Assembly: GCF_000204015.1 (NCBI RefSeq) | Contig: NZ_GL883076.1 | Span: 62,001-126,000, forward strand | Source of the DNA: Asticcacaulis biprosthecium C19 | GTDB lineage: Bacteria > Pseudomonadota > Alphaproteobacteria > Caulobacterales > Caulobacteraceae | Direction of reading: 5' to 3' | DNA length: 64,000 nt | Part shown: positions 7,502 through 16,327 of the stretch, piece by piece | Position numbering within the stretch: the stretch's first letter is position 1 | Layout: each line of letters opens with the position of its first letter | The notes under the pieces: model-generated | Database searches by the model: none | What the model was told of the DNA's origin: nothing | The model's input: the letters and a program-made list of their open reading frames with translations, nothing else | Translations under genes and position numbers: made by a program

Positions 7502-8404
7502 TCACCCCGCGAGGGGCAACGTCGACAAATCTTCCAAGCTTTGGCCGCCGTGGCGGTATTTGAGGATCATGTCACATGCTAATTGCGCCTTTCCAGCCGC
7601 CTTCAGCAGTTCGTTCGGTCGATCCTTCAAAAGCTCTGCCCAATAGCCGAGATATGCAATGTGGTCCTGGAAGACCGACTGTGATGGATTTATACCGAGG
7701 TGAAGCGATGTCAGATGCGACGTCAACTCGGCCACCAGCTCTTCCCGGGCGTAGTCCTCCCGGCCTTCATAGACGGCAAATCGGTCCAGGCGGCTCTTCG
7801 CGCCAGTGGCATGGCCAAACTCATGAAGGAGCGTCGTGACGTAGTATTCGTCATTGGCAAAAGCCTCCCGCGGCGGCATCCGGATGATATCTTCCGCCAC
7901 GACGTAGCAGGCCATATTGCCTCCATGCGTGACCGGCACCGGGAAATTCGCCATGATGCCGGCGATGTCCTGCGCCAGCGGCTCCATAGCGTCGGTCGGC
8001 GCAGTCGATGGCTTGAAGAGCTCTGGCAAACCATCGATCTGGTCAGCGTTGAAAACACTATAGGTCTTGAGAAAGCGCAGGACGCGATCATCACCTTTGT
8101 CTTCCGCCTCGCCCTCGATAGTCCGGGTCTTGTAGAGGATGGCAGGGGACGCTTTTTCGCCCTTGCGCACGTTGCCGCCCAGGTCCTTGGCCTGATTGAA
8201 TGTCAGCCAATAGGCACTGCCAAAACCGCGCGTCGCCTGCAGCATCGACAACAGGATGGCGTTCATCCCGCTGAAGGCCTCGCCGGTGGAGCGCAGCGGA
8301 AACCCCGGCCGGGCACCGTTGGCCCAAGGCTGCCGCCAGGGTGCGACGCCCTTGTCCAGTTCGATGATGATCGTGTCGATGATGGCGTCGAGTGCGGTAT
8401 TCAT
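7502..8404 (-). CDS. ardC: ArdC-like anti-restriction protein (ssDNA-binding domain plus zincin metallopeptidase domain)
   Basis: The 300-aa protein has the N-terminal ArcN/ssDNA-binding domain of ArdC (residues 1-125: APWRQPW, RGFGSAYWLTFNQAKDLGG, VRKGEKASPAILYKT). A zincin-like metallopeptidase domain follows, with HEFGH at 194-198 and the downstream acidic EELVAE segment (221-226). ArdC of plasmid RSA/R388 binds single-stranded DNA and aids conjugation into restricting recipients. The zinc ligands are complete, so a protease role is possible. The gene is preceded by a G-tract leader and follows the giant helicase gene in the same direction. Confidence 0.88.
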   Translation of the reverse strand: MNTALDAIIDTIIIELDKGVAPWRQPWANGARPGFPLRSTGEAFSGMNAILLSMLQATRGFGSAYWLTFNQAKDLGGNVRKGEKASPAILYKTRTIEGEAEDKGDDRVLRFLKTYSVFNADQIDGLPELFKPSTAPTDAMEPLAQDIAGIMANFPVPVTHGGNMACYVVAEDIIRMPPREAFANDEYYVTTLLHEFGHATGAKSRLDRFAVYEGREDYAREELVAELTSHLTSLHLGINPSQSVFQDHIAYLGYWAELLKDRPNELLKAAGKAQLACDMILKYRHGGQSLEDLSTLPLAG

Positions 8405-8448
8405 TGGAAATCTCCTGCTTTCACCCGATCATTCGGGCTCGCAGGAGA

Positions 8449-8471
8449 CCTCCCTTCCCTCTTCTTTCGCC
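8449..8471 (-). promoter_or_regulatory. G-tract leader motif before ardC
   Basis: The minus strand reads GGCGAAAGAAGAGGGAAGGG then AGG, 45 nt before the ardC start. The A-rich half is nearly identical to the copies at 12779-12807 and 14976-15009. Confidence 0.55.
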
Positions 8472-8487
8472 GTACCCAACCGCCCGA

Positions 8488-11400
8488 TCAGGCGTTGAGC
8501 ACCAAGTCCTGCGCTGGATAGGACTTCAGCACGGCCCCCATCACGGACATGTCGCCGACGGGCAGGAAAACCCGGGCGGTGTAATTGATAATCTCAACGA
8601 AGCAGCCGAGGTCACGCAAACGCCTGTACTCGTTCGTATTGCCGAAGACCTCCAAACGGTGCCTGTCCATGACCTTCGAGCGCTTGAGATTGAGGTTGCC
8701 TGCCAGCTTGACGGTGCCGACATTGCGCATCACCAGATCGTGGGCGCCCAAGGGACTGGCGATTTCGCGCTTGGCGTCCGATACCCCCAGCACGTCGAGC
8801 AGTTTCAGGGCTTCCGCTTCCGACATGGTCCGGCCGAGCCAGCGCTTGCCGTCCGGCGCCCGCAAACGCTTCACATAGCAGGACTTCGACGGCAGGTTTT
8901 TCCAGATCGGCAGCAAGAGACCGGTGACGAGATTGAGTTGAGTATGAACGAACGGATCGAGCCCGTCGATTTCTGCCTGCCAAAGGCTGCGCCAGTTCGC
9001 TTCTTCGATGGGTTCCCAGTTGCTTTCAGCGAACAGATCGTCGCGCACCAGGTCCTGCTTTGTCGGCCGATGTAACCGGATCGCCGGGATCAGGCCATCG
9101 TCGTCGTCGGTCGTGGTGACACCGTTTTCCAGCAGGGCGACGCGCTTCGATTTCGGATTGTAGACGAAGTCATATTTGCTACGGGGCCAGTTCTCGAACA
9201 TCCACTGAAGATCATCGAGCCTCGTCATCTTCCGCTGTTCCTTGACGTTGAACTTCAACAGCCTGGTCTCGGCGCCCGTCGGATCGGTGCGGATCACTTG
9301 GTCACTAACGAGATCGACCTGGTGCGGCACAAGGTCTTCAACGCCCTTATCGAGCGCGCCGGCAGCTTCCGCACGCTCCAAGATCGCCTTCAAACGACCT
9401 TCGAACTCGTCGAATACAGCGTCCTGGTCGGAAATACGCAGCGCCAGAAGCCGGTTCAGGAAGGTATGCAAGGGCGGCAAATCCTCGCTCGATAGCAGGC
9501 ACCCGCTGTCGCCGCGAAGTTTCAGCGCCGTTTTACGCTCGAAGTCGCTGATGCCCATGCTCGGGATCTTGTCCTGGTACATGGCCTGATAAAAGGCCAA
9601 CAGGGCGCGGCGTGCATAATCGTTTTCCAGGTTGTCCTCCGGCCGGAACAATCCGCTGCCGGCGCCGCGGCGCTCCCCGGTACTCAACGCCCCAAGACTG
9701 TGGAGGCGTCTGGCGATTGTCGAGAGAAACCGCTTCTCGCCCTTGATATTGGTTGTCACAGGCCGGAAGCAGGGCGCACAGACTTGATTGGAGCGATGCG
9801 TTCGCCCGATGCCCTGGATCGCCGTGTCAGCGCGCCAGCCGGATTCGACGAGGTAGTGGCGGCGGGGCTTCTGGTTGGCGCAGGCGCGGTCAGCATGATA
9901 GCTCCGCCCGGTCCCGCCCGCCTGGCTGAACACGAGAATGTCTTTGCGGCCGCCCATAAAGTCGTCGGTTTCGGATTTGGCGGCGCTGGCGGAGCGTTTA
10001 TCCAGAACGAACTTGTCGTCCTTCAGGATCACACGGCGGCCGCGGCCGGTGATTTCAGCTATGCGCTCGGGCCCGAAATGGTGGATCAGACCGTCAAGAA
10101 CACCCGGCACACCAGGTAGGGTTGCCAGATTGAGGATCAGCTCGTCACGCAGGGCGAGCGCCTCCTGGCTATGAACGGCATTGCCTTCGCTATCCGTCAT
10201 CGGCACGAGCTTGATATTGCCGTTATCGTCTTCGGTCTCAACGAAACAGGTCGTCGGGAACGAGTGCTGCAAATACTCGGTGACGGTATCACGCGGCGTC
10301 AGGTCGATATGCAGGTCGTTGTACTCCGCTGGAGACACGGCTTCCAGCCGACGTTCCATGACCGCCTGGTTCGTCGACACCAGTTGAACCACGCAGGCCA
10401 AACCTGCCTCGACGTCTCCCTCGATAGCTCGGATCAACGTCGGGGTCTTGAATCCACAAAGAAGCGCGTTGAAAAACCGTTGACTGGTACTGGCAAAGGC
10501 CGATTTGGCGGCGCCCTTGGCCTGACCCGATGCGGTCTTGCCCTCCCCGTCGACTACGCCGATGGCCTCCAGAGCCTTGTCGAGATTGGCATGGATGATT
10601 TCGAAGGCCTCGGCCCAGGCGTCCCAGATTTCGATATTGGCCGGCGTCAGCTCGTGCAGCAACGGATCGATCGTCAAACCGTCGAAGCTGAGCATCCGGG
10701 CGACATAGAGCCCTTGCGCCTTCAATTCGCGCGCAATCAGTTCCATGACCGCAACGCCGCCATCGTCCGCCGCTTTCAGAAATTCCTCCCGGGTCAGGAA
10801 CGGGGCCTCGGTCGATCCCCACAGTCCGAGACGGCTGGCATAGGCCAGGTTTTCCGGGGTAGTGGCGCCGGTTGCCGACACGTACATGATCCGGGCATTC
10901 GGCAACCGGTATTGCAGCATCAACCCGGCCAGGCCTTGCTGCGACGGCTTCTTGGCGCCGCGATTGCCTTTGCCGCCGGCAGCGTTCGCCATTTCGTGGG
11001 CTTCGTCGAAGACAATAGCGCCGTCAAAATCGGCCCCCAACCAATCGACGATCTGGTCGAGACGGGATTTCTTTTCCTGACGAGCGGCCACCCGCAAAGT
11101 GGCGTAGGTGCTGAACAGGATGCCCTTGTCCATACGGATCGGCTGCCCAAGCTTGTAGGCGCTCTGGCAAACGAGATCGTTGGCCGCGCCGCCGATGGCC
11201 GACCAGTCTCGTCGCGCGTCTTCCAGCAGCTCGTCGTTCTTGGAAATCCAGACGGCCTTTGGGCGTCCGTTTGCTACATTGTCGGCGATCACCGCGGATA
11301 TCTGGCGCCCCTTGCCGACACCCGTACCGTCACCGAGAAAGAAACCCTTGCGAAGCTGAAAGCCGCCCTCGTGGGTCTCGGGCACCGCTGTGTAACTGGT

Positions 11401-12735
11401 CTTTTGCTCATTCAGCGCCCAAAAGCCTGGCAGAATTTCAGAATGGGCCTGGCCGGCATAGACGACGGTTTCCATCTGGGCGTCAGACAGTCCACCCGCC
11501 AGCACCATAGGGGGCAGTTTCGGCTGGTATGTTGGCCGCGGCACGGCGACAGAACCCATGGCGGAGGATTCAACAAGTGAAGACGGATGGGCGAACGAGG
11601 GTGCAAGCTGCATCCGCGAGACGCGATAGGCGCTGAACAGGCCGACATCGTCACCGATCCCAGCCCAATCGATTGTCGTATAGGTCGCCAGGGCGGTCGT
11701 TTGGAGGAAGCATAGTCGGGTCGAGACGGTTGGTCGTGCTCCTGCGTTACCCGAAAAAGCCGCCACAGAGCCCGCAGGGCGGAAAATCCGTGCCTTGGCT
11801 GTCAAGCGAGCGGGAACGGCCGAAATTGCCTCCAGCGCCTGTGCCAGGCTCTCGGCGGCCATTGTCGAAGCGTTACCTTCCGTTGGCGCGACGCGATCGA
11901 AGACAAAAAGGCCGGTTTCGACCCCTGTGCCATGTTTACCGAAGGCATTTTCCGGCAGGATTATTGTGGCGCGAATAGCAAACAGGCGTGACAGGCGCCC
12001 CAACGCCGGCGACTCGAAGAAGGAAGCTGGCACGATTGCCGAGACGCGTCCTCCATCGGCTACACATTTTCCGGCGCTGAGCAGATGCGCCTCGATGTCG
12101 GTGAAGGGAGGGTTCATGACGACAGCGTCGAACTGACCTGCGGTTTGGACCCGATCGTGCAGCGTCTTCCCGTCAAAACGGCTGCGGTCGCAAGCTGCAA
12201 ATGCTGCGTCCAGAAGTTCCGCACGGGTCGCAGCGATTTCATTCAGGTGCAGCCTGGCGCCGCACACCTCCGCCATCACGGCCAGCATCCCGGTGCCGGC
12301 GGACGGTTCAAGGACAAAATCCCCAGGTCTGATCTGTGCCGCCAGGATCGCCAGGGCCGCAAGTTCGAGCGGTGTGGAGAATTGGTCAAGCATGACCTGC
12401 TCCTCGGACCGACGCGAATGGGTCAGGCCAAGGACGGAGATTTTCGCCAGCGCCTCAACCACGTCCAGAGGCGCATCTTCGATCCGCGACACCTGGCACG
12501 CGACCTTGCGAACCTGCAGAACCTGCGCGACTTCGATGGCCTCATAGGCGTCTTTCCAGTTCCACACACCTTCGGTGTCGGTGCCCATGAAGGAAAAACT
12601 CATGGCATCACGTACTGTGCCGCGATCGAGCGCCTTGCCGCGCATCAGGCTGGGTTGCAGTGCTCGCGCCGCGCCCAACAGGGCCGCCGATTTGCTGAGG
12701 GTGGTTGCGCCGAAAAGGGAAAGGGACTTGTTCAT
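8488..12735 (-). CDS. Strawberry-notch-family helicase fused to an N-terminal DNA methyltransferase
   Basis: The 1415-aa protein begins with a SAM-dependent methyltransferase domain: a VLEPSAGTGMLAVMAE SAM loop near residue 140 and NPPF near 207. The SBNO (strawberry notch) helicase region follows: Walker A-like GDGTGVGKGRQISAV near 468, DEAH box (FDEAHEM) near 576, and a C-terminal helicase part with QGIGRTHRSNQ. Such giant proteins are typical of conjugative plasmids and ICEs of proteobacteria. They are proposed to modify or protect transferred DNA and to remodel protein-DNA complexes. A G-tract leader precedes it, and it is the largest gene of the backbone. Its exact role is unproven. Confidence 0.88.
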   Translation of the reverse strand: MNKSLSLFGATTLSKSAALLGAARALQPSLMRGKALDRGTVRDAMSFSFMGTDTEGVWNWKDAYEAIEVAQVLQVRKVACQVSRIEDAPLDVVEALAKISVLGLTHSRRSEEQVMLDQFSTPLELAALAILAAQIRPGDFVLEPSAGTGMLAVMAEVCGARLHLNEIAATRAELLDAAFAACDRSRFDGKTLHDRVQTAGQFDAVVMNPPFTDIEAHLLSAGKCVADGGRVSAIVPASFFESPALGRLSRLFAIRATIILPENAFGKHGTGVETGLFVFDRVAPTEGNASTMAAESLAQALEAISAVPARLTAKARIFRPAGSVAAFSGNAGARPTVSTRLCFLQTTALATYTTIDWAGIGDDVGLFSAYRVSRMQLAPSFAHPSSLVESSAMGSVAVPRPTYQPKLPPMVLAGGLSDAQMETVVYAGQAHSEILPGFWALNEQKTSYTAVPETHEGGFQLRKGFFLGDGTGVGKGRQISAVIADNVANGRPKAVWISKNDELLEDARRDWSAIGGAANDLVCQSAYKLGQPIRMDKGILFSTYATLRVAARQEKKSRLDQIVDWLGADFDGAIVFDEAHEMANAAGGKGNRGAKKPSQQGLAGLMLQYRLPNARIMYVSATGATTPENLAYASRLGLWGSTEAPFLTREEFLKAADDGGVAVMELIARELKAQGLYVARMLSFDGLTIDPLLHELTPANIEIWDAWAEAFEIIHANLDKALEAIGVVDGEGKTASGQAKGAAKSAFASTSQRFFNALLCGFKTPTLIRAIEGDVEAGLACVVQLVSTNQAVMERRLEAVSPAEYNDLHIDLTPRDTVTEYLQHSFPTTCFVETEDDNGNIKLVPMTDSEGNAVHSQEALALRDELILNLATLPGVPGVLDGLIHHFGPERIAEITGRGRRVILKDDKFVLDKRSASAAKSETDDFMGGRKDILVFSQAGGTGRSYHADRACANQKPRRHYLVESGWRADTAIQGIGRTHRSNQVCAPCFRPVTTNIKGEKRFLSTIARRLHSLGALSTGERRGAGSGLFRPEDNLENDYARRALLAFYQAMYQDKIPSMGISDFERKTALKLRGDSGCLLSSEDLPPLHTFLNRLLALRISDQDAVFDEFEGRLKAILERAEAAGALDKGVEDLVPHQVDLVSDQVIRTDPTGAETRLLKFNVKEQRKMTRLDDLQWMFENWPRSKYDFVYNPKSKRVALLENGVTTTDDDDGLIPAIRLHRPTKQDLVRDDLFAESNWEPIEEANWRSLWQAEIDGLDPFVHTQLNLVTGLLLPIWKNLPSKSCYVKRLRAPDGKRWLGRTMSEAEALKLLDVLGVSDAKREIASPLGAHDLVMRNVGTVKLAGNLNLKRSKVMDRHRLEVFGNTNEYRRLRDLGCFVEIINYTARVFLPVGDMSVMGAVLKSYPAQDLVLNA

Positions 12736-12778
12736 GGCTGACTCCGTCTGGTCTTGGGCTTTGCCCGGTTGAGATCAG

Positions 12779-12807
12779 CCTTCCCCTCCCTCCCCTCTTC
12801 TTTCGCC
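12779..12807 (-). promoter_or_regulatory. G-tract leader motif before the helicase/methyltransferase gene
   Basis: The minus strand reads GGCGAAAGAAGAGGGGAGGG then AGGGGAAGG, 44 nt before the start at 12735 and just after a terminator hairpin. It has three adjacent G runs. Confidence 0.55.
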
Positions 12808-12832
12808 AACCAGGCCATTCGAACGCCGGCAT

Positions 12833-12863
12833 GAAAATGGCCCCCGCCAGAACAGCGAGGGCC
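12833..12863 (-). terminator. Terminator after the ParB-domain gene
   Basis: On the minus strand GGCCCTCGC and GCGGGGGCC form a stem with one mismatch and a 7-nt loop, followed by ATTTTC. It lies 15 nt beyond the stop codon at 12878. Confidence 0.6.
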
Positions 12864-12877
12864 GGATAGTTCAGGGC

Positions 12878-14929
12878 CTATGCTGCCTCTGACAGTTGTT
12901 CATCGCCTCCAGTCACAGCGTCATTTGGGACAGGCTCCTCTTCGGGTTCCAATTCCTCGTCGCCTTCCAACTCAACGTTTCCTGCGCCCGCGGCATCGTC
13001 CGAATCCGCGTCCGCCGCATCATCTTCCGCCTCCAGTTCCGCGTTGTTGTCGAAGCTGAGCGCCGCAGGCACCCATTGATGGGCAACCCCCTGCTCCGCG
13101 ATATAGCTGGCCAGCGCACCCTTTTTCATCGTCCCCAGGGTGTCGCCCTCACAGCCCATACGGTCGGCAAAGCCGAGCAACTGCTTCTTCGAGCACTTTG
13201 CGTAGAAATCAGCGCTCGGGAACCAGTGGGTCCGGATGTCGTGGTCGATCTCCTCGGCGACCTCCTGCATCAGCGCCCGTGCCTTCTTCCGGATCATATT
13301 GGTCGCGTCCTCCGTGATCCACAGACTCGCCGCGGTCGTGAGCGCGAGAAGCTCCTGAATTTGCCCAAATGCCAGGCTGGAAACCCACGCGTAGGGCCGC
13401 AGTCCCGTCTCGGCATAGGCATCCTTGAATTCCAGCAAGCGCTGAACCAGGCCCTGGTCCAGACCTTCTACTGCGCCGTAATTGGCAGCCTGGATATTGC
13501 GCGTGTAGCTGACCTTCAGGGCCCGGTCGTCGATGTAGCTACCCTGCTGCGAGAGAACCACCTGTTCGAACATGCTGCAGACCTGCAGTTTGAGCGCCGC
13601 TGAGAACGAGCCGGCCAAGGAACACTGTAAACCGCGCACGGCCATCTCAGTTGCCAGGCGGTGAAAGGCATTGCTCTCGCCGTCGGTATCGATCAGGATT
13701 TTTCGTTCCGGAACGGTATCAAAGACACGCGGCTCTGCCTTTGCAGTGGCATCAAGCGCTGCACGTTTGGACTCCTCCCAGGCGCTGATGTCGTCGACGT
13801 AGGTGTGAAACTTGAATTCCAGCAGGGTTCTGTCGCCGGGGACGATGAGGACGGCCCGGACCGGCATCGGGGCCAGACGAGCAACTTCCTGGTCGAACAG
13901 GGCCTTGCAGAACGGCGCCAGTCCGGTGATCTCAAACACGCCATCTTCCGGCACCGGCGGCAAAGCTTCGCGGACCGTGGCCAATTTGGCCTGGGCCTCG
14001 GCAAGAGCCTCCCGTTCCTCCTTGCTTCGGCTGTACCGATAGCCAGGGTCGCCGAATTCTTCGGGAAGTTCCGCGTCGCAGTCGGGATTGATCAAGGTCG
14101 TTATACCCAATCCCTCGAACAGGTCCCGCAACGGTTGGAGCTTTTCGGCCCATAGCGAAGCGGCAATGGGCATGTCCAGGCACATGTCGGGCAACTCGTT
14201 CAGGAGGTCGGTTGAAACCTTTCCGCCGGCTTCAACGTAGGCGCCTAAGCCTACGATCTTCATCATCGACGAGGCGGCCGACAAACCTTCCTGATCAAGG
14301 TAGTCACGGACTTGGCCGACGCTCAGGTGTCCATACTGCCGGCCCTTGCTGATCACCGCTCCCTGCTCAGCCAGCGTTGGAATGCGCGCGATCATTTTGA
14401 GAGTGTTGAAGTCGATGAACTTGGTCTTGAATGCCGTGATGGCGTCGAGGTGGACGCGCGAGACGACCTGAAACTTCTTCACTTCGGCCAGGTCCATGCA
14501 TAATCCTCGCGCGATCTTGTCGGCCGAGAATTTCTTTTCAGCCATGGCGCGGATGGCCAGGATCTTGTCGGCGGGACCGACCGGCAGACGGGCGCCGTTG
14601 GCGGTCACAAGAGCGGCGGCGATAGCTTCCTGGGTTTCGCAAAGCTCGGTCGTGATTTCGAGATCATTGGTAATCAGGCCCTGTTCCAGGAGCATTCGGA
14701 AGCCCAACAAGCGACGACGACCGTCCAGCGCCATGTAGGGTTTTTCCTTTTTGCCGCCTTTACGGACCAGGAGCGGAAGCAATTGGCCGGCGGCATCGGG
14801 AGCCAGACTCTGAGCGAGGTCGGGGATCAATTCGTCGGCCGGCTCCAGAAATCGTGGGTTTTCCGGCGCGATGTCGAGATCCTTCAAGGCGACGACGACG
14901 CGGGACAGCTGGGATGCTTGCGGGTTCAT
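12878..14929 (-). CDS. Large ParB/Spo0J N-terminal-domain plasmid protein
   Basis: The 683-aa protein starts with a ParB-like CTPase/nuclease fold: ENPRFLE near residue 19, LLPLLVRKGGKKEKPYMALD, then GRRRLLGFRMLLEQG. A helix-turn-helix region (DKIARGLCMDLAEVKKFQVV, about 150) follows, then a long C-terminal part unlike chromosomal ParB. The tail (about 620-683) is strongly acidic, with E/D runs. Plasmids of this type carry such a protein besides the true ParAB locus. Proposed roles are nucleoid-like DNA binding or protecting entering DNA. It is a separate transcription unit with its own leader and terminator. Confidence 0.8.
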   Translation of the reverse strand: MNPQASQLSRVVVALKDLDIAPENPRFLEPADELIPDLAQSLAPDAAGQLLPLLVRKGGKKEKPYMALDGRRRLLGFRMLLEQGLITNDLEITTELCETQEAIAAALVTANGARLPVGPADKILAIRAMAEKKFSADKIARGLCMDLAEVKKFQVVSRVHLDAITAFKTKFIDFNTLKMIARIPTLAEQGAVISKGRQYGHLSVGQVRDYLDQEGLSAASSMMKIVGLGAYVEAGGKVSTDLLNELPDMCLDMPIAASLWAEKLQPLRDLFEGLGITTLINPDCDAELPEEFGDPGYRYSRSKEEREALAEAQAKLATVREALPPVPEDGVFEITGLAPFCKALFDQEVARLAPMPVRAVLIVPGDRTLLEFKFHTYVDDISAWEESKRAALDATAKAEPRVFDTVPERKILIDTDGESNAFHRLATEMAVRGLQCSLAGSFSAALKLQVCSMFEQVVLSQQGSYIDDRALKVSYTRNIQAANYGAVEGLDQGLVQRLLEFKDAYAETGLRPYAWVSSLAFGQIQELLALTTAASLWITEDATNMIRKKARALMQEVAEEIDHDIRTHWFPSADFYAKCSKKQLLGFADRMGCEGDTLGTMKKGALASYIAEQGVAHQWVPAALSFDNNAELEAEDDAADADSDDAAGAGNVELEGDEELEPEEEPVPNDAVTGGDEQLSEAA

Positions 14930-14962
14930 TGGTAGTCTCCATCAACTGGGTGAGGCCTATCC

Positions 14963-15901
14963 TCAGCGACCAGTCACCCTCCCCCTTCCCTCCCCCTCTT
15001 CTTTTGCCCGCCGGCCCATGACCTGTGCCATTTGGTTGAAGTCGCGAAACCGTTCTGGCGGCAAATGCACCGTCGCCATTAAGCCAAGTGAAACAAGGAT
15101 TTCGCGCAGGGCTACGGCTGCCCACTCACCTTCCACGCCTCGGTCAGCCGCAATAAGGATTGAGCGCACACAGGCCGGAGGCCGGAAGGCACGCAGGTTA
15201 CGAATGCCAAGAAGCGCATGGGCGGGAAGGCCAAAATAATCCGAGGCGGACAGCGCCGTCATGACGCCTTCCGCCACAAGCATTTCATAGGCTGGGTCAT
15301 CAAGCTGGACAAGGCTTCCTGGCGGAACAACGCCGACGGTTTTGCGCGAGAGCTTCAGCTTGGCATCGCGGTCGCCGGTTGGATCGAGGTAGGTAAGCTC
15401 GACCGCCGTCGTTTGACCTTGTGGTGTTACGATCCGGCTCATAAGTGCTGGCCGGGTGAACCGGCTGTTGCGCTGATAGGCAGCCACGCGACACGCCGGA
15501 TTATGCAGAACACTCTTTATCCTGACCAGGTCGCGCGCAATCGCTCGGTATTCGTGGAGATACCTGGCACTTAAGGTCTCAGGCAACGGGACGCCGGCGC
15601 TCCAAAGATCTTCGGCGACGCCTCGTTTTTGTCCGTCCGACGGGCACGAAGGCTGCAGTATCGATGGTCCTCTCGCACCGGGGTAGCCTGCCCTGTCGAT
15701 AAGGCCCCTCTTCCTTAGATCATCCAGGATTTCAAAGGCCGTAGCGCCGCCGAAGCTGAAAGCAACAACGCGGCCTGTGCGACCTATGACCAATGAAGCG
15801 GACCGATCAGCCCGGCTATGGCCAGGCGCCGGGATAGAGGCCCTCAGACCGCCATTGTAAAGCTCGCCGCCTGTCGCACGGACGATTTGAACCAGGGACA
15901 T
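14963..15901 (-). CDS. Toprim-domain (primase-like, DUF7146-type) plasmid protein
   Basis: The 312-aa protein has the Toprim layout in its C-terminal half: LVAEGVMTALSAS (the Glu motif, near 210) and ILIAADRGVEGEWAAVALRE (the D-x-D region, near 250). The second acidic residue of D-x-D is replaced (DRG). The N-terminal part has PAPGHSRADRSASL, a segment shared by plasmid primase-like proteins. These are thought to be primase relatives used in plasmid replication or in completing the transferred strand. It is followed at 34 nt by the ParB-domain gene, whose leader motif overlaps its 3' end. Confidence 0.75.
   Translation of the reverse strand: MSLVQIVRATGGELYNGGLRASIPAPGHSRADRSASLVIGRTGRVVAFSFGGATAFEILDDLRKRGLIDRAGYPGARGPSILQPSCPSDGQKRGVAEDLWSAGVPLPETLSARYLHEYRAIARDLVRIKSVLHNPACRVAAYQRNSRFTRPALMSRIVTPQGQTTAVELTYLDPTGDRDAKLKLSRKTVGVVPPGSLVQLDDPAYEMLVAEGVMTALSASDYFGLPAHALLGIRNLRAFRPPACVRSILIAADRGVEGEWAAVALREILVSLGLMATVHLPPERFRDFNQMAQVMGRRAKEEGEGRGRVTGR
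14976..15009 (-). promoter_or_regulatory. G-tract leader motif before the ParB-domain gene
   Basis: The minus strand reads GGGCAAAAGAAGAGGGGGAG then GGAAGGGGGAGGGT, 47 nt before the start at 14929. The four G runs (5, 3, 5 and 3 Gs) with 1-2 nt loops fit the standard G-quadruplex pattern. It overlaps the 3' end of the Toprim gene, so it constrains that protein's C-terminus. Confidence 0.55.
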
Positions 15902-15930
15902 GTAACCTCCTACGCAAAATCTGCGCGGAA

Positions 15931-15956
15931 GCCTCGCCCTCGCCCCTTCTCCAACC
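15931..15956 (-). promoter_or_regulatory. G-tract leader motif (divergent copy) before the Toprim gene
   Basis: The minus strand reads GGTTGGAGAAGGGGCGAGGG then CGAGGC, 30 nt before the start at 15901. It is the weakest of the seven copies. Confidence 0.35.
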
Positions 15957-15985
15957 TGCCGTTTCGATGGATTGGAAAAGAGCTA

Positions 15986-16327
15986 TCAGCTGGTTTTTTC
16001 GTAATGGTCGAGCAGGAACTCGATAATCTGGCCGTATTTCCAGGTCGTGTACTGGTCCCTCACGGCCAAGGCCTTGAAGCGTTCTGCGACATCCGAACGG
16101 ATGTGCATGTTTACTTGCTGGTATTTGGGTTGGATGGGCTCCCTTGAGGGAAACACCGTTGCAGGCGGTGGCGCCTTCTTTTCAGGCTTCTTGGCAAGCG
16201 CAGCGGTCTTGATGGTTTCCGGTGGCGCGCCTGGATCGGGGGAACGGGGCGCCTTTGGCTTGAAGGAATCGAGGCCCAGGTCATCAATGTCGAGCGTCTT
16301 TAGCGTGGCGGTCGATGAATTGGTCAT
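15986..16327 (-). CDS. parB: Small ParB-type partition (ribbon-helix-helix-like) protein
   Basis: The 113-aa protein overlaps the parA stop codon by one ATGA junction. It has a Pro/Ala/Lys-rich N-terminal half and a compact C-terminal segment (about 70-111: YQQVNMHIRSDVAERFKALA, then YGQIIEFLLDHYEK) that reads as a ribbon-helix-helix: strand, helix, helix. Small RHH proteins of this kind (ParG- or omega-like) partner Walker ParAs, bind the centromere and repress the operon. The probable binding site is the CAATATTG array upstream of parA. The family assignment rests on context and predicted fold. Confidence 0.65.
   Translation of the reverse strand: MTNSSTATLKTLDIDDLGLDSFKPKAPRSPDPGAPPETIKTAALAKKPEKKAPPPATVFPSREPIQPKYQQVNMHIRSDVAERFKALAVRDQYTTWKYGQIIEFLLDHYEKTS

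Noticed and set aside
8392-9075. 227-codon plus-strand frame
   Set aside because: It is antisense to the start of ardC and the end of the helicase gene, with no independent support.
10171-11580. 469-codon plus-strand frame
   Set aside because: It is antisense to the conserved helicase core of the 1415-aa protein; such long shadows are common at this GC content and it has no family features.
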